From Notospermus geniculatus (Eukaryota > Nemertea > Pilidiophora > Heteronemertea > Lineidae), in contig NMRB01000884.1 in the NCBI GenBank assembly GCA_002633025.1, positions 32,566 through 96,565 on the forward strand: a DNA stretch of 64,000 nt, read 5' to 3'. Positions within the stretch are counted from its first letter, which is position 1. The number at the start of each line of letters is the position of its first letter. Made by a program: the position numbers and the translations under genes. This document shows, in pieces, positions 50,401 to 63,905 of this stretch. The notes beneath the pieces were generated by a model that ran no database searches, had not been told where the DNA came from, and saw nothing but the letters and a program-made list of their open reading frames with translations.

Positions 50401-53400
50401 GGAACACTTTACCCTCACAGAAAACCGCGACAAGATAAATGCAATCAGATGACGGAACAATTCCTTCGAATATATCTGCAAGCGAAGACCTATTGGCTTA
50501 CTGCGAATCTAGACCGGCCGTCGTGCCACATGTTGATCTCCACTCTCGCTTCATCTGATGTGGTATCTGGAACATGGCTGGGACAAAATCTCCGGGAATC
50601 AGGAGAACTTCACATGGTCGGATAGCTTTTCGGAGAGTATTAACTGTAATGCCTAAAAATAACATACGAAATGTATTGGGCAACGTTTGCTGAAAGGGAA
50701 TTTAGAGTACATTGTATTTTTATCTGTGATCTGTCTTCTGTTTGACTTAAAAAAGCGTTCAGTGCTCGTGTAAAAGTTTGGCGACACCAGCTGACGTCCG
50801 ATTGTGATTGATCATTTCTGGAACTGACAACAGGTTGGTAACTCTGGGCTACGCTCCCGTCTGCCACGTTCTGGCCAGTTGAGGTGGTCGCACCGCCTGG
50901 AAGAAAGTGGCCATGAACAGACTCGTTAAAATGGCCGGACGAATATTCATGGGCCATCATGCTAGAATGTGTTAAGATCCGACGATAACACTGGACCAGC
51001 ATCAACGGCCAGTCGTATCAACGGGAACCTGAAAGCAACAGGATGACCGAAAATAGGGATAAGTTAGAAAGTATAGAAGAAAATTAATGATGATGATGCC
51101 ATTGTGAGGATTTGCTCGAAGTATACAAGGGACATTACATTGCTCAAAATGGCAAGGATTAGGAGATACAGCGCTAGATATGGACGGGTTCAGTTTGAAG
51201 GTAAGTTTACTGTTTCTATCCAACATCTGACATTTGGTTTTCATCACAAACATGTGCCAGATTATTGAAGCCATATTCCTTTTTCGTTTGTCTCTACTAT
51301 TCCTCATTAAACTGTTTTAGGCTTTTCCAATAAATTCCATTATCTTATGCACTGTGTTTCTGGTATTTCATTCCTACCGATAGCTCGACGTTGCTGATCC
51401 ATTTTAAATTCAATTCCATTTGATTTCATCGCGATGTCTACATTATTGTACGCCTTCAGTACCTATCACTTGGACTCTTGATAAAGGTAGTCACTTAATT
51501 TTAGGCATTTACATGTACCCCCTGGGAGGGTCTTTCGTATTCCCTGTAGAGATACCCCATCCTCCCATAGCAGGGCTTTGGTCTCCTTACTCTTCATATG
51601 ATGAAAAGGAGCGAAGTAAAACCCTGTTGTGGGAGGGTGGCGACAATCAGGTAAACGTGATTTCACTGCTTCACGTCCTTATCTCACAAACGAAGACAAG
51701 TCGAGGAGGTTTCATCCTCCAAAACGTACCGTTACACTGACAAAATCGTCGAAAGCTTTTGTAGTGGTAAAAAAATAAAACAAAATTTTAATTTTTTAAA
51801 TTTTTTTGAAATATTTGTAAGCGGCGGACACAGGGAAATCGAAAAAAATGTGCTTTAATTTTTTTCCTATTTCTTCCGTTTTTCGGCGGGTCCGCGAACT
51901 AACCAATAAAAAAGTCCGGCCCAAAATGTGGAATGGTCGTCCATAACGTTCGGGTTAATTCCTGGTCGGATCTCTTCTTCATGTGTGCTAGAGAGAGGGC
52001 ATCTAAGTATCTTGACAACTGGCACTCAGATTTCCGACTGCAACCCATGTACACGTACATGTACATGTACTGTACATCAGTTGATCGGTAATGTCGTCCT
52101 CTGGTTAAATATTTATCTATTAAACATCGTCAGAAAAACGGCTCTAGACGGCAAACAAAATTGAAAACGAGTAGAACTTTTGATGGGTGTGCACGTACGT
52201 GTGATGAGACTGCGCAAATCTCTGTCTCATTTTGAATGCAGTAGCACAAGGGTGGAGACGAGGTTGTTGACCATTGGGAACCAGATCCTCTCAAATGTCA
52301 GCCAGAGCACACCTCCTTGTGGCACTGTACACAGTTTCTCATCGCTCGGACTGGGTTACATGATTTTGTAGCTAGGAAACCGACCGTAACATTGTTTGCC
52401 GCCGACATTCTCTCAATAATTGGTAGTCTTTTTTATTCCCTTACCGACCATGTTCAACTTCCGCCACATTTGACGCTCATTGTTCCAACGGTTGCTGGCC
52501 AACCTACAAAAAACATTGCTACAGTCTTTCTTAAGCGTATCTTTTTTTATCAATGAATTGACATGGAAAGGGAGACGTATTCATTCGTGCCACGAATACA
52601 GAAAATAACGAAGCTGAAGCGCTTTTTCTGTTTTTACACGTTCAATTTGATTAGGAAATTGAAAGGCACGGCATGGTATTTTCATTAATCTTCTGACGTC
52701 ATATGACGAGAATTGTTGGACCGCCATCTTTGTTCGAAAGGTCTATAAAAGTCCTCCTCAAAAATTACATCGAAGTACATGTGTTTATATAACAATGACA
52801 AAGCAAAAACTCCGTATGGAAGTATTATTGTATTGTTTTTCATCTGTGCAGAAGCCAAAGCATTATTGGCCCTGATAAGTAGGAAAAGGCCACCTCAAGC
52901 TACTCATGTTCCTCACTTGGATGGGGTCTTTTACTTGCCCTTGCAAAGGCACAAGCTACAAGGCTCCACGGCTTAATAAGGGGATGGACCGGGCATATGA
53001 TTACCTACGGGTGCTCAGTCAATATTTGACTAGTCTCCTCGTCCTTTTTGGAGACCTATCCCAAGTATGATGCCCTTAAAAAAGAATTCAATAAAGGCTC
53101 CACGGCTTAGCGTCCCATGGTCCCATGCGACGGACCTGAAGGGAGTGTGGAATTAATCCATGCTGTTATGTAAACAAACACGTTGGGACAACAGACAGAG
53201 AAGGTCGAATTTACCCCAGGCGGCCATTTTCCTAATTCGGCAATAACCTTCCCGTGTCGCGGGTGTCACCTGCCAGTTGCCATATCACTCGCGTTATTAA
53301 AATCTGTTTGCCCAACCTTCCGAGATTATCCATCATTTAGCGATATTGGTTCAGCAAATAGAAATACCACGTGTGTCTGAAGGCGATGATATTTCTCAAG

Positions 53401-54904
53401 ATATATCACCTTCTAGAGTGGCCAGGGACAGTTCCTGCCTCGATCTTCAAGACCTTGAAAAGAGTGAGAGCTACTTTGGCCAGCTTCAAAAGAGAAATAC
53501 ATGTACTTGTACCAGCAAAAAAATCCGCGTCATTCGGTCACTTCATCACAGGTGGCGCTAGCAACTACACGGATTTGGGCTCAAATGTTGATGTTTAGTG
53601 TATTTTACTTGCAGTACATGTCAAAGTTAGATTCTCATGCCAACCGATTGGTGTAATGAGCACATCAAAATGCCTATGAGGAGGCTGCCTGGGGTCCCTT
53701 CGCCTGCAAGATCGTAACGCTCGCTTGTAGCATCATCCACAAGGTGCGCCTTTAGTTACGATCTTGAATGGGCTCACGTGCTTCTGATGTTATTTTTTCT
53801 ACAAACAAAGGGCTCTTTGTCTAAAAGGTTATGAAAAATAATTCCTAATAGAAAAATCTTCCGAATGAGAGATTTCTGTCTTTATTCATGCCATCGAATG
53901 TTACAGCGCCCTCTGACGGCTCCCTGTGACGACCAAACTCGGCTTGGTTAGCCAAGGTCATGTGATTACTCACAATTTGTCGAAAGCTCGTTGTCTCGCT
54001 AATCAGTTGGATGAGCATTGATAATTTCCTCCGTGTCCATTACTAGAGTTGGTCTTTGGTCAAAAGGAGGGACAAGTAGCGTGTTGAGAGTGACCAGGCT
54101 ATCTGGAAACAATACAGAGTCTCCTTGAGTAACAGCATTCAGGATATTATTGGGGTAATCATGAAGTTTGAAGTCCTGTTTGTCTGTTCTTAGCTTTTTC
54201 AGAATGTCAGAAAAGTTAGAATTTCATTTCGACCATTTAGCTTAGGAAAGATTTAATCCAGTAATGGCCAGACATTGAAACCCGGTTCTGTCTCAGAGAA
54301 TGCGGGTGTTTCAGGTTGGTATTTGAAGATTAACTCGATTATTGTGACCATCTCGTTCTTTCCTACTTCCGAATTCTCAATTTTGCTCCTACCTGAACCT
54401 GCCAACATCCTGTCGCGAAGTTGGTGGTGAATAAAATGAGAAAGATCCGGCGTGCCCTGACTGGAGAAAAGGCGGCCCCTTCTCACTTCCTGCTTGCCTA
54501 ATCCAACGGCGAGTGTTTCAAAGATAATTGTAGCTTTCTTGGGCATAAAGCTGTTATTACATTGAGCTACAGGTTAAAAAAGCTTCACAAAGGGTTTGTC
54601 ACCATGAAGACATTGATAACCAATCTGTCCGTCCGTATCGGCTACCTCTATGTAATTGCAACCTTAAAGGAAGATAGAATCTTGAAGCCTCCGGAAAACT
54701 TTCGAGTGACATTCGTCAGCTCAGCATCGCCAGATCCTGACAATTTGTCTCATATCTAAACCAGTTAACGATGTAATTAAACATAATCTCTGGGAAAATG
54801 GCTCTTTCCTCTGGACAAACATTCTGGCATCTTGACAGCTGGTGTCTAATACCTGTTAATCTTGGAGGGGATCAGGGAGCAGTGTTTGGAAACATAGTTA
54901 ACGA
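50401..54904. other. Gene-poor stretch with one long hairpin
   Basis: Positions 51551-51645 form an imperfect hairpin (cctcccatagcagggctttg left, accctgttgtgggagggt right). Elsewhere I find only short open frames without domain motifs, AT-rich runs (51770-51860) and TACATG repeats near 52050. I cannot support a gene. Confidence 0.45.
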
Positions 54905-55468
54905 TCCAAGTTCAGCTGACCAATAGGTGTCACTGCGGCCCAACTCAATGCCTGGCGGACCTATTCATGCTTGACTGAGCACCAATCAAAAGAATTTTCT
55001 TTTGTATTGGTCAGCTAGAACTTTGGTGCCATCTTTTGGCAATAACCGCGGCTGACTGTTCCTATTGCTGAGAATGTGTATTAAAAGTCCGTCTTGATTG
55101 TTTGAAAATATAAAAAGTTTTGCGGAGCACTTTATTAACTCACCGTCCCATGCCGCGGGAGTTTTTACACCAATTGGATGGCATTCGTGGTAACGTATTT
55201 TTTCGACTTGCTTTTTGTCATTTGCTTGGAAGATTAGCCTCACTTGGGAAATATCTAATGCATGAAACAACATGCTAATACTTCCGTCCAACTTATTAAA
55301 CTTCCATCTTCGTTGCGTTCTCTAGTTGGCCTCCCGATGTTTTTTGTTGTTTTTTTATACATGTACATAAAGTAGGTACACCCGTCAGATAAAAGTGACA
55401 GGCTGCCTGCCATTGTATATCTGAATAGGTAGTTAAAATAGGTAGTTAATATAGGTAGTTAAAATTGG
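54905..55468. repeat. Dispersed MITE-like repeat and a short tandem repeat
   Basis: Positions 54905-55070 match 40150-40345 and 60040-60220 (ccaataggtgtcactgcgg, gccatcttttggcaataa). At 55424-55468 the unit aataggtagttaa is repeated three times. Confidence 0.65.
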
Positions 55469-56408
55469 GCCAGTCTGGGCGCTTGCACGAGGGGTGGGTA
55501 CTTTTCAGCGTTAATTTGAAATTTCCGGCTTACGAATAGATCTGCCTTCATGACGTTCTTTCAATGCTCTTCCTGTCCCATACTGTAATCCTGAATGCAA
55601 GTTCCGTCCTCTGTGAGAAGAGGGCGTCGGTAGTTTGATATCGGTAAGTTTCCTTCTCGCACTGACAAACGGTGTCCTAGTCCACGCAAGATAGCCATTT
55701 GTCGCTTTCTCCGCAGGTTTCTTCGCACTGGTTAGTAATAAAAGTGATTGTCATGCAGAAAATACATAACGGTTGCTGAATTCGCAGCAGCCAATACAGA
55801 TATAAGCCTATTGTAAAGCATGTTCAGAAACCGTGACCGTGCAGCGCGCGGCAGATTCGGGGGCAGATAATAATGAACTCTGGGTCTGACATGCAAATTG
55901 CCAATGGATACACCCATTATAAGTGGTGCAGTCTAGAGCCGATAGTGTTGATGGCAGATGAAGTACGCTGCACCACAGACGCAAGTACATTTTATTGTAA
56001 AAAAATGAAATACTCGAACCGAGCAACGATAGGTATACAGATTTCGAAATGCAGTAGATTGAAAAAACGTATGAACATGCAAGAAACAATAATGCTACTT
56101 TTGAGGCACAGTGCATTGATTATTGGTTATTTTGGCAGACATTGGTTTATTTGAAGCAAACTGCACACAATACGGTACAATAAGGTACCTTACAATGATT
56201 GCATTTTGCAAAGTACCCGAGACACGATTCATTGCCCACTGTCTTCTTATCACTCCACGTGTCTAAGGATGGAAATCCGTTGCCTTTTACAGCAACCTTA
56301 CGGCAGTTGGCAAGGAAAGCATTTTAAACTGGAATCCAAAGCACCGAAATATTTGTCGTGGCTTACTGAATGGGACACTCTGTGCTATGTTCGTCGGTAC
56401 CAAGTACT
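55469..56408. other. Gene-less stretch
   Basis: No convincing exon. Short open frames on both strands at 55808-56154 overlap each other and lack domain motifs. Confidence 0.4.
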
Positions 56409-56587
56409 CGTGTAACGTTTTTCAGTGTGGCCTTTTTTTCTGTGTGACTCCCATTGTTTGGAACACACTGGGAAACAGACTCACTGTTTCTCTGTCTATC
56501 GCTCATTGTCAAGTCACCGCTTATTCCGTCAATCTATTGTAATGTCACACTGGCACACGGGCCTCACTGAAAAACGTTACATCCAGG
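56409..56587. mobile_element. MITE, gtgtaacgtttttcagtgtgg family, copy 4
   Basis: Inverted ends gtgtaacgtttttcagtgtgg and tcactgaaaaacgttacat. The whole element is the reverse complement of 43171-43350 with a few changes. Confidence 0.8.
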
Positions 56588-56933
56588 TGTGGAAGGAATC
56601 TAAGTCCCCCTGGAATCAAAGTCCGGTCTTATTGTTCAGCGAGGGATTAGAATATATGGCTGGAGAGANACAGGCCCTAATGAAAGGGATGTTGTTTATC
56701 AAGCACTTTATTTGCTCTTCATCTTTATACAACACACAACAGGTTTTTAGAGGGACTTTTAATTTACCGTTCTTGAGTTTAGATAGTAAACCCGGCCACT
56801 CTTCGCTTGCAATTTCTTCTATCTTTCCAGCTATACTTCGTGCCTATTTTGATGGGGATGACCCAAATATCAGGTACAAGAACATCATTGAGTCATGAAA
56901 TAAAATAATCGAGGGATTTTGACCTTACCTTAT

Positions 56934-57083
56934 GGGGAGGTTTCGAAATCAAACGATAAACCAAAACTTTACGACAACGTTATTTCTCATACTACACATT
57001 AACCAGGTTTTGCATTGCAAATCGGTACAAAAATAAAGTTGTCGTTAACGTTTAAGTTTATCGTTTGATTTCGAAACCTCCCT
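56934..57083. mobile_element. 150-bp MITE
   Basis: Ends gggaggtttcgaaatcaaac and complement, with a second inverted block acgataaaccaaaactttac inside. AT-rich core. Confidence 0.8.
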
Positions 57084-57386
57084 AATGTCACAACAAAGTG
57101 GACCCGTGAAACTCAAATTCCCTCCAAACAAAAACCCGATCATTATCAAAATTGTAAATTAACGTCGAAAGTTTTCATGAAATATTCGCTTTAAACATGT
57201 TCACTAGAAGATGAAGTTGCCAACTCTTATTTACATGTAGGTGTAGAACTTGGCCAACGTAGGCCTACATCAGTTAGATACCGATTATCGTCGGTTCCGT
57301 TGATGGTTTACGGTCATATCGCCTCCACGTCAACGAATAATGTCCCGGTATGGACCGCTGTATCGAGCACCAGTATCAATTGTTAG

Positions 57387-57563
57387 ATTAAAGGCGCCGC
57401 TCCACGTGACAGTTTTCTATCGAAAGTTTGCTGTCAGATAGTCAATTACTGCTGTCAGACAGCAATAATTTCCGTCATACAGTACTGTATGACAGCAGCA
57501 ATAATTGACTATCTGACAGCAAACTTTCGATAGAAAACTGTCACGTGGAGCGGCGCCTTTAAT
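57387..57563. repeat. 177-bp near-perfect palindrome with TTAA ends
   Basis: From attaaaggcgccgctccacg to its exact complement, with arms of more than 80 bp and only a few mismatches around the centre. Long stretches are identical on both strands. It would extrude as a cruciform; it resembles a foldback MITE. Confidence 0.9.
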
Positions 57564-60039
57564 CTTTAGAGGTACATGTAGCGGGTCGATCGCACTGTCT
57601 AGCATCATTGTCAAAATAAAATGTCGTGATCTTTCGTCTCATTCGCCTTCTCATTGAGAATAAACAACAAAGCTGGATATCGGCCGTCTGCAGTATTTGG
57701 TAGAGTCTTGTCGATTATGAATGCCGCAAGCCAGGTGTCTCAAAAATCAAAATTACATCTCGGTCGTTACAAAAAAATAACTATCGCCCTATATATGAGA
57801 TTACGTAGCTTTAATAATCTGTGCAACATTTTTGCGTACCACTTTCGGAGAATTGAATTTTGTTTCGGGTATGAGATAAGAAGGGGTGGTTTATTTACAT
57901 GTCTAGGAGCAGATATGAGAGGCGAAAAATGTTATTATTATGCATTGTACCCGTCTTTTCGACAGTGGCAATATACCGTTGTAACCTTTGACCTGTCCTC
58001 ATATACCACTTGTGTATTCGTGAACGCTAAAAGAAAGCATGCAAGGTCAGCTGCCAGAACAGGGGGCCATTTTGTTAGAGGTGTCAAAATAAGGTTTGGT
58101 CTGGCACAAATCGTGTCGATGGATCTTTCAAATTATGCTGTTTTCCCTTTTATTTTTAATCAAAGTGACGTTGAATCTTACGATAAACGGACTGGTAGGT
58201 ATCATAGTCAAGTAATCTTAATGCCGTGATCTCGTAGACAAAACATTGCGTCCCCTGAAAACGTCGTGTGCGCATAATGGTTAGGGACCATGACCCTACA
58301 AACATAGCCATACAATAGCAGGCTATAGCGGACTTGCATTCCTAGGACTTTCTCCTCTGGTGCAACGGTGTCGTAGAATCTATAATGTCGAACCCTAGCC
58401 AATCAAATAACTGTCTGAATTATCTTCCATGATTCAGTAAAAAGACCACATGGTAAGTATGATGTACAATGCACAATATCTGCTGACCGAGCTCTGAACA
58501 GATTTCACTTCAATTTTTCTTCTCGAAATGCCAAAACTGCTTTTTGCTCATTCATGTATGCATTCCAACATCCTTTGGTAGGATTTGTTCCAATTACTGC
58601 ACATCAGCTCTAAGACTGTACTGTAGACAGGAAAAAACACTTTGCGATGGACAACGCACAGAAAGTCGCGCTCAGTGCTGCAGCCATCCTGAGAAAATCA
58701 GTATTTCTTACGCTCGTCCCGACGTCACCGTGAATGTCCTCAGGTGTTTGTGTGCAGTGACGAAGGGAACGAGCGCTAAGAATCAAGAACCTCTGATGTT
58801 CTCAGGAGGGCTGGAGATGAAATGGGGAACCCGCATGACTGCAGATGGCGCAGCAAGTATAAGACCCGAATGACGTGCTGACGTCACTTTTCTCGCTGTT
58901 GACGTCGCGCCGTCAAAGCATGTGTGCATTTTTCTACACAATTTTCCGTGCAAATTTACCCCAAAGACGTTGTCAATATTGGCATCCTGTGGCATTTCTG
59001 ACGAAACAGAGCAGTGATATATGGACAACTTTGAACATGAAATAGGGCAGTGTAATTTAATCAAAATCTCACTGAGAAAATGAACTTCATCGTCATACCT
59101 GTTGATAGTCAGCTGATGGTTTACATTGCGCGGTTCTAGAAAACCTGCTAACATTTCCATGCTACTTATGCTCACTGAAAGAAAGAAAAGGTAAAAAGTG
59201 TGTTTTTGAAAGAAGATAACGTAGTTACTTTTAACCTTTTAGCCCTGTAGAAGTTCTTCACTGACGTCACAACAGTCACGTGACTGCAAAGAATCGGCCA
59301 TGTTGTCCGTCAAATGGCCGGCGACGACGTCAAAACTCTTTGGTGTCACTAAACTCAAATTTGATTGGCCGCTTTTCTTTTTAACCTTTTAGCTTTTGAT
59401 TGGTCAATAAAAAAACCCGGATATGACGTCACTTCGTAACTGATGTTCCATGGCCATGTGACCCTTAATCATGGTCATGTGTGTTTTTACGTACTTCAAA
59501 TCCGTACCGATACATGTACTTGATACTGTTTTTTTTAAATTCATGGTGTAGAATATAGGTGGAGTCTAATCATTGTGTTCTCATTATTATTGCTGTTTTT
59601 TTCATTTGATTTACCTCCTGGAAGGATTTGTATTTGACAAGATGTATCTTGACATCTCAGAGAAAAGTTTGCGAATTATAACTGGAGACCGTTTCATATG
59701 CATTGCTAACTGTATTCTGAATAAACCATGTCGATCAGTCGCGTTGGTACATACGACGGGTTGTTGGCTGTTTCTGGTTCCCCGAAAAACAAGCCAAGTT
59801 GTCACACAGAGGCAAGAAAGCCCAAGTTGGAAATTTCGAGCAATTGAATACCAGACGTCACGGAATTCGTAGAACATTCGCTTTAAAATAGCCTTTTATG
59901 TGAACATTTGCGTAACTTCGCTTTCGGTGCCTATCGGCGGTTTAGTTAATGGGAATGCTTTATACTTAACTTAACTGCCGATAGGCGCCGGTAGTACTAT
60001 CGGACTTTCTGTGCGATCGACCCTGGTTGTTCAACAGAA
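57564..60039. other. Gene-poor stretch with MITE fragments
   Basis: A 191-codon open frame at 57654-58229 has no domain, no splice context and no homology I can name. Positions 58688-58812 resemble the palindrome at 4732-4833, and 59240-59350 is a fragment of the CRE-rich family. attcgctttaaaatag at 59876 is a possible end of the ttaaagcgaat family. Confidence 0.45.
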
Positions 60040-62205
60040 CACCTGTCAGTCAGTCGACCAATGGGTGTCATCACGGCCCAAATCATTGGCGAATGGACCC
60101 ATTCATGGTTGACTGACTAGACCACCAATCGGGAGAATTTTCTTTTGTTTTCGTCCGCTATAACTTTGCTACCATCTTTTCGCAATAATCGTGGCTGATT
60201 CCTGTTTAGGGTACACCTGGTTCCATGACAACCATTGGAACTCGGCTCCAGGAGGAAATCCCGGATCGGACATGAAATTTTTCTCGATATTGTACTAAAA
60301 TGAAAATATTGGACTGTGCAGATCACAGCTCTGTGTTTAATCCGCCAACAAGATTTTTTCTTGACTGATGCGGCTAATAAATTATCAGGTTATTATAACG
60401 TTGATGATTAGTGGTTGGCCACACGCAACGTCGCATTGCATTCAAATCGATTAGACTCGTTTCCGGTGCCGTGTCTCAATTTATGGTAACCTTCAAAAAT
60501 CATAAAGATATCGCTCTGAGGTTGCAAGTGTTAGAGTCATTTAATAGCAATTTTTATTCTTTGTCTGATATTAGTGGATTTAGAACCCTTTGACAAACGT
60601 AATGTGTGTTCAACTAAAACACCCAAAAGTGTATGATGACTGGCCAGTCCCGTTTCCAAGATGGCCAACTGGCAGCCATATTTGAAGTCGAAATCGGTCA
60701 AATCTCGCTGTACGCATCAGAGGGCATCTAGATACATAAAACTTCAAAATCAAAACATTCTAGTTCCAGTTATTTATGAGATATGGACCAAAAGCCATTT
60801 TCCAAGATGGCCGCCTGGTGGCCATGTTTAACGTAGAATCAGACCGAAATTTGCTGAACACATAGAGCGGGCATTGATACATATTCACACCAGAATACTC
60901 GGCATTCTATTCAATAACTCAATGCCAATTCAATGATTCAATACCACTATAGGACCTCAACAACTGCAATTTAATACTAATGAAAATAAAAAGCCTGATA
61001 TATTGGCGCCGATGAAACGTGATAGTTATATCATCATGTTATTGTAACGATATGCAATTCGACCCCAATGGACGTCCATTACAGCGATCTGATTTATTTA
61101 TCCTCTTAGCCAATGCTCCGGCATGTCCGGAATCGGTGTGACCAGCCCCAATTGACAACTCACATAAAGCTTTATGGGATAATCCACCCGATTCGCATCA
61201 TTACCTGATGATTAATCGCTCTCTCGTGAAAAATGATACTCTTGCTTGGACGTTAAGTACAGTTTAAACAGTGTTTCACAATCGTGTTTGTTGGAGAGAT
61301 CATAGTTCAGCTAGGGGTCACTCGGAGCAAAGCAATCTGGCCAATGCCTTGGATCTTGATTAGGAGTTATCAAATCGTTCACCTCTAGCAGCCAGCACTA
61401 TCGGACATACTTTTATTTGATACTTACTTATTACGCATCTAACATCGTGGTACCTACCTTATAAACTCCCCCGCGATCAACACAGCCCTGACGAAGATGT
61501 TCTTCTGATGACAAGTTGGATAATTAATGAAATTCAATGCCTCAAAGGCGCCGCACTGTAGCAACTCATGGATATCATTCTAACCAATACATGTATGTAC
61601 TTACATGTAATATCCAATGACGGAGTATGTTGACGCCAAGTTGCAATAAAGTATGTACGATTTTTCCTTTCATTGGGAATAAGGGTTGTGGATTCTAGAA
61701 GTGTCTCAACGTACTGCCTAGTGGACAGAGAAATACCCACTTATAGTGTAAGAGACAAGGAGCGTCAAGTTCTTTCATATTCAGTTATTCATTGAAATTG
61801 TTTCAAGTAGGGACGAAGTGAATCGTCGGAGGCATCAGTATATACTGTAAGGAATCGGTGATTCTGTTGCCTTGTAGATTCCAATACGCGACAGAGTAAA
61901 CTGTCATGTAAATTTGCCTGATTGCTAACTGTAATTACACCGGGACAGAATGACCATAACTCACAGTACCAGTGAAACAGCCTGACTCAGGTTATTTCAT
62001 ATTGCTCTGGTTGATTCACAAGTATGATATATGGAATTCGTTCACGATAGTGGACCATTACACCCCTCTTCCTACAGTCGGGAAAACGTCAAGGCGAATC
62101 GAGCGTGTTAAAGTTATATCAGCTTTGACTTCTAAACGTAAACAATGGATACTAATTCGATAGTATCAATGGAGACCATGAGGTCGTGCAAGTCGTATAA
62201 CCCAG
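60040..62205. other. Dispersed repeats, no gene
   Basis: Positions 60040-60220 belong to the 40150-40345 family. ccaagatggcc followed by a gcc-rich word and catttt-like sequence occurs twice, near 60657 and 60803, in the same orientation about 146 bp apart. The rest is AT-rich and unannotatable. Confidence 0.5.
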
Positions 62206-62227
62206 GTGAGATCTTTCTTTTCCCTCC

Positions 62228-62640
62228 TAAAGCCCCGTTTCCACTACAGCGCCACTACAGCACTACGTCCGCCGCCGCGGTTGACGGCGAGCGGTGCAGT
62301 TTTCACAGGGATAAAGGCCTGTTTCCACTACAACGGATTCCGCTCACAGTGCGGTTTGCGGTGCCGGTGCGGTTTTCGAAGGATGATCCAAAACCCTGTG
62401 AAAAAAAACCCAGCGCCGCAAACCGCAGCGGAAACCGGTCAAGTGGAAATAGGGCTTTAAACTTTATATATAAATGCGTGTTTCCACTACAACGGATTCC
62501 GCTGCTGTTTGCGGCGCCGATGCGGTTTTCACAGGGTTTTGGATAATCCTTCGATGGTTTAACAAATGGCCTGTTAATTATCCCAATGCCTGTGAAAACT
62601 GCTCCGCTTGCCGCAAACCGCGGCGGAATCCGCAATCGTC
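62228..62640. mobile_element. Cluster of MITE-like repeats (gtttccactacaacggattcc)
   Basis: The phrase gtttccactacaacggattcc recurs near 62230 (diverged), 62330 and 62480. Inverse-complement phrases (gccgcaaaccgcagcggaa) close each unit near 62430 and 62620. Open frames here on both strands are repeat-derived. Confidence 0.65.
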
Positions 62641-63717
62641 CGAAGTCAATTTCTTGTACATGTAAGAAGGTGGGTTTCCCCATTCTTTCGAATCGCGTTC
62701 TCCTTTTTCTTAGTATTGGTCGGAACAAGTGCCTGCACTCAGACAGGTGCATTGGTTCTTGGCTTGATTTCTGCTCGGATTGTTCACGTGATAAAGATGG
62801 TAACTCTCATCGGCAAAGAAGGTTTTCTCCTACTCTACATTGATTGATTCATTCAATATTGTCTACAGATGTAGTAATGACGTGTTCCTAGACACTCAGC
62901 TCTCCCCTACATTTATTTCTGTAGTGCATGCTTGAATAATTTCATTGCTGAGCGGTTTAATATATGAACCATAAAAAACGTGCTTTTCCATGGAGAACGT
63001 TACAAGTTTTTTTTAAGTTAGTCGCGCTAATCATGTAACTTGGCGCGTTCCGTGTATCATAACTTGGTATGACCAAATGATACATGTGATAAAACAATAA
63101 GAAATTATAAAAGTATGTAATGTAACCATAAAACATTTAAAAAATAACTAGGACGACCGCTGACAATCATCGCGATGTCCGAACGAAATTGGCTTGTTTA
63201 ACCGTGGGAAGGTATTTGATAATCGCTTGTTACCGAGTAATCTTTGATATTTGACTTTAATATTTTTCCTTTTATTGGCGACAAAAAATGAATTATTACC
63301 GCCATGTCAGCAGACTACGTTAAACGGCATAATGCTTTGGAGAGGAATCACTAATTTCGACATACTTCCTGAGTTTATTTTATGATCGGCAGGATGTTAG
63401 CTATTTCTGGGGGTCAAAGGACCGCAATCATTGCCAAATTTATTGACGGTCAGATGAATTTCAAGGAAATGCATACTAGCAAAAATTCATAATGAATTTT
63501 TGATACTAGTTTATTGCAAGGTATATTTCTGTCTATTACAATAATTCGTCTGTTCGTTACATAAATTCATATTCTCTTTAAAACACTTCCACATAAACAC
63601 TCTTAGGTACCAACTAGAAAATATCATTATACTACATCGGGATAAGAAATCACCAACTGAATATACTGGGTGAGGTTACAGTATACAGTAATATACTTCT
63701 GATAGCTCGACTTGAAA

Positions 63718-63772
63718 GTGCCACCTGAAGAAGACCCCGGTTGGGGTCGAAAATTTGCGAAATTTCTGGAGG
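63718..63772 (+). ncRNA. Hammerhead-ribozyme-like motif, probably decayed
   Basis: CTGAAGA (63725-63731), a 6-bp stem (gacccc / ggggtc) and GAAA follow in the hammerhead order. They are followed by a 5-bp stem III (aattt, loop gcg, aaatt) and a partial stem I (cca / tgg). Two defects are visible: an extra A before stem II and a C-C mismatch at the base of stem I. Such motifs are known in Penelope-like and other retroelements; no such element is visible nearby. Confidence 0.35.
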
Positions 63773-63832
63773 ACGACTCCTTTTATTATATCATTTTGTG
63801 TGTCGCCTTTTGTGCTCTATTTTTGGGATGCA

Positions 63833-63905
63833 GTAGTACAGTACAGTACAGTACAGTACAGTACAGTACAGTACAGTAGTATACAGTATACAGTATAGTA
63901 TACTG
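63833..63905. repeat. Microsatellite (acagt)n
   Basis: About ten units of the pentanucleotide agtac, followed by a degenerate agtatac tail. Confidence 0.9.

Noticed and set aside
54253-54546. 97-codon minus-strand frame and the neighbouring 54562-54759 plus-strand frame
   Set aside because: No recognisable motif and no exon borders; cannot be told from chance.
57654-58229. 191-codon open frame on the plus strand
   Set aside because: No domain motif, no signal peptide, no splice partners and an unremarkable composition; long enough to arise by chance in this window.
62145-62752. Open frames on both strands with FPLQRIP-type repeats
   Set aside because: They coincide with inverted MITE-like repeats (gtttccactacaacggattcc) and are by-products.
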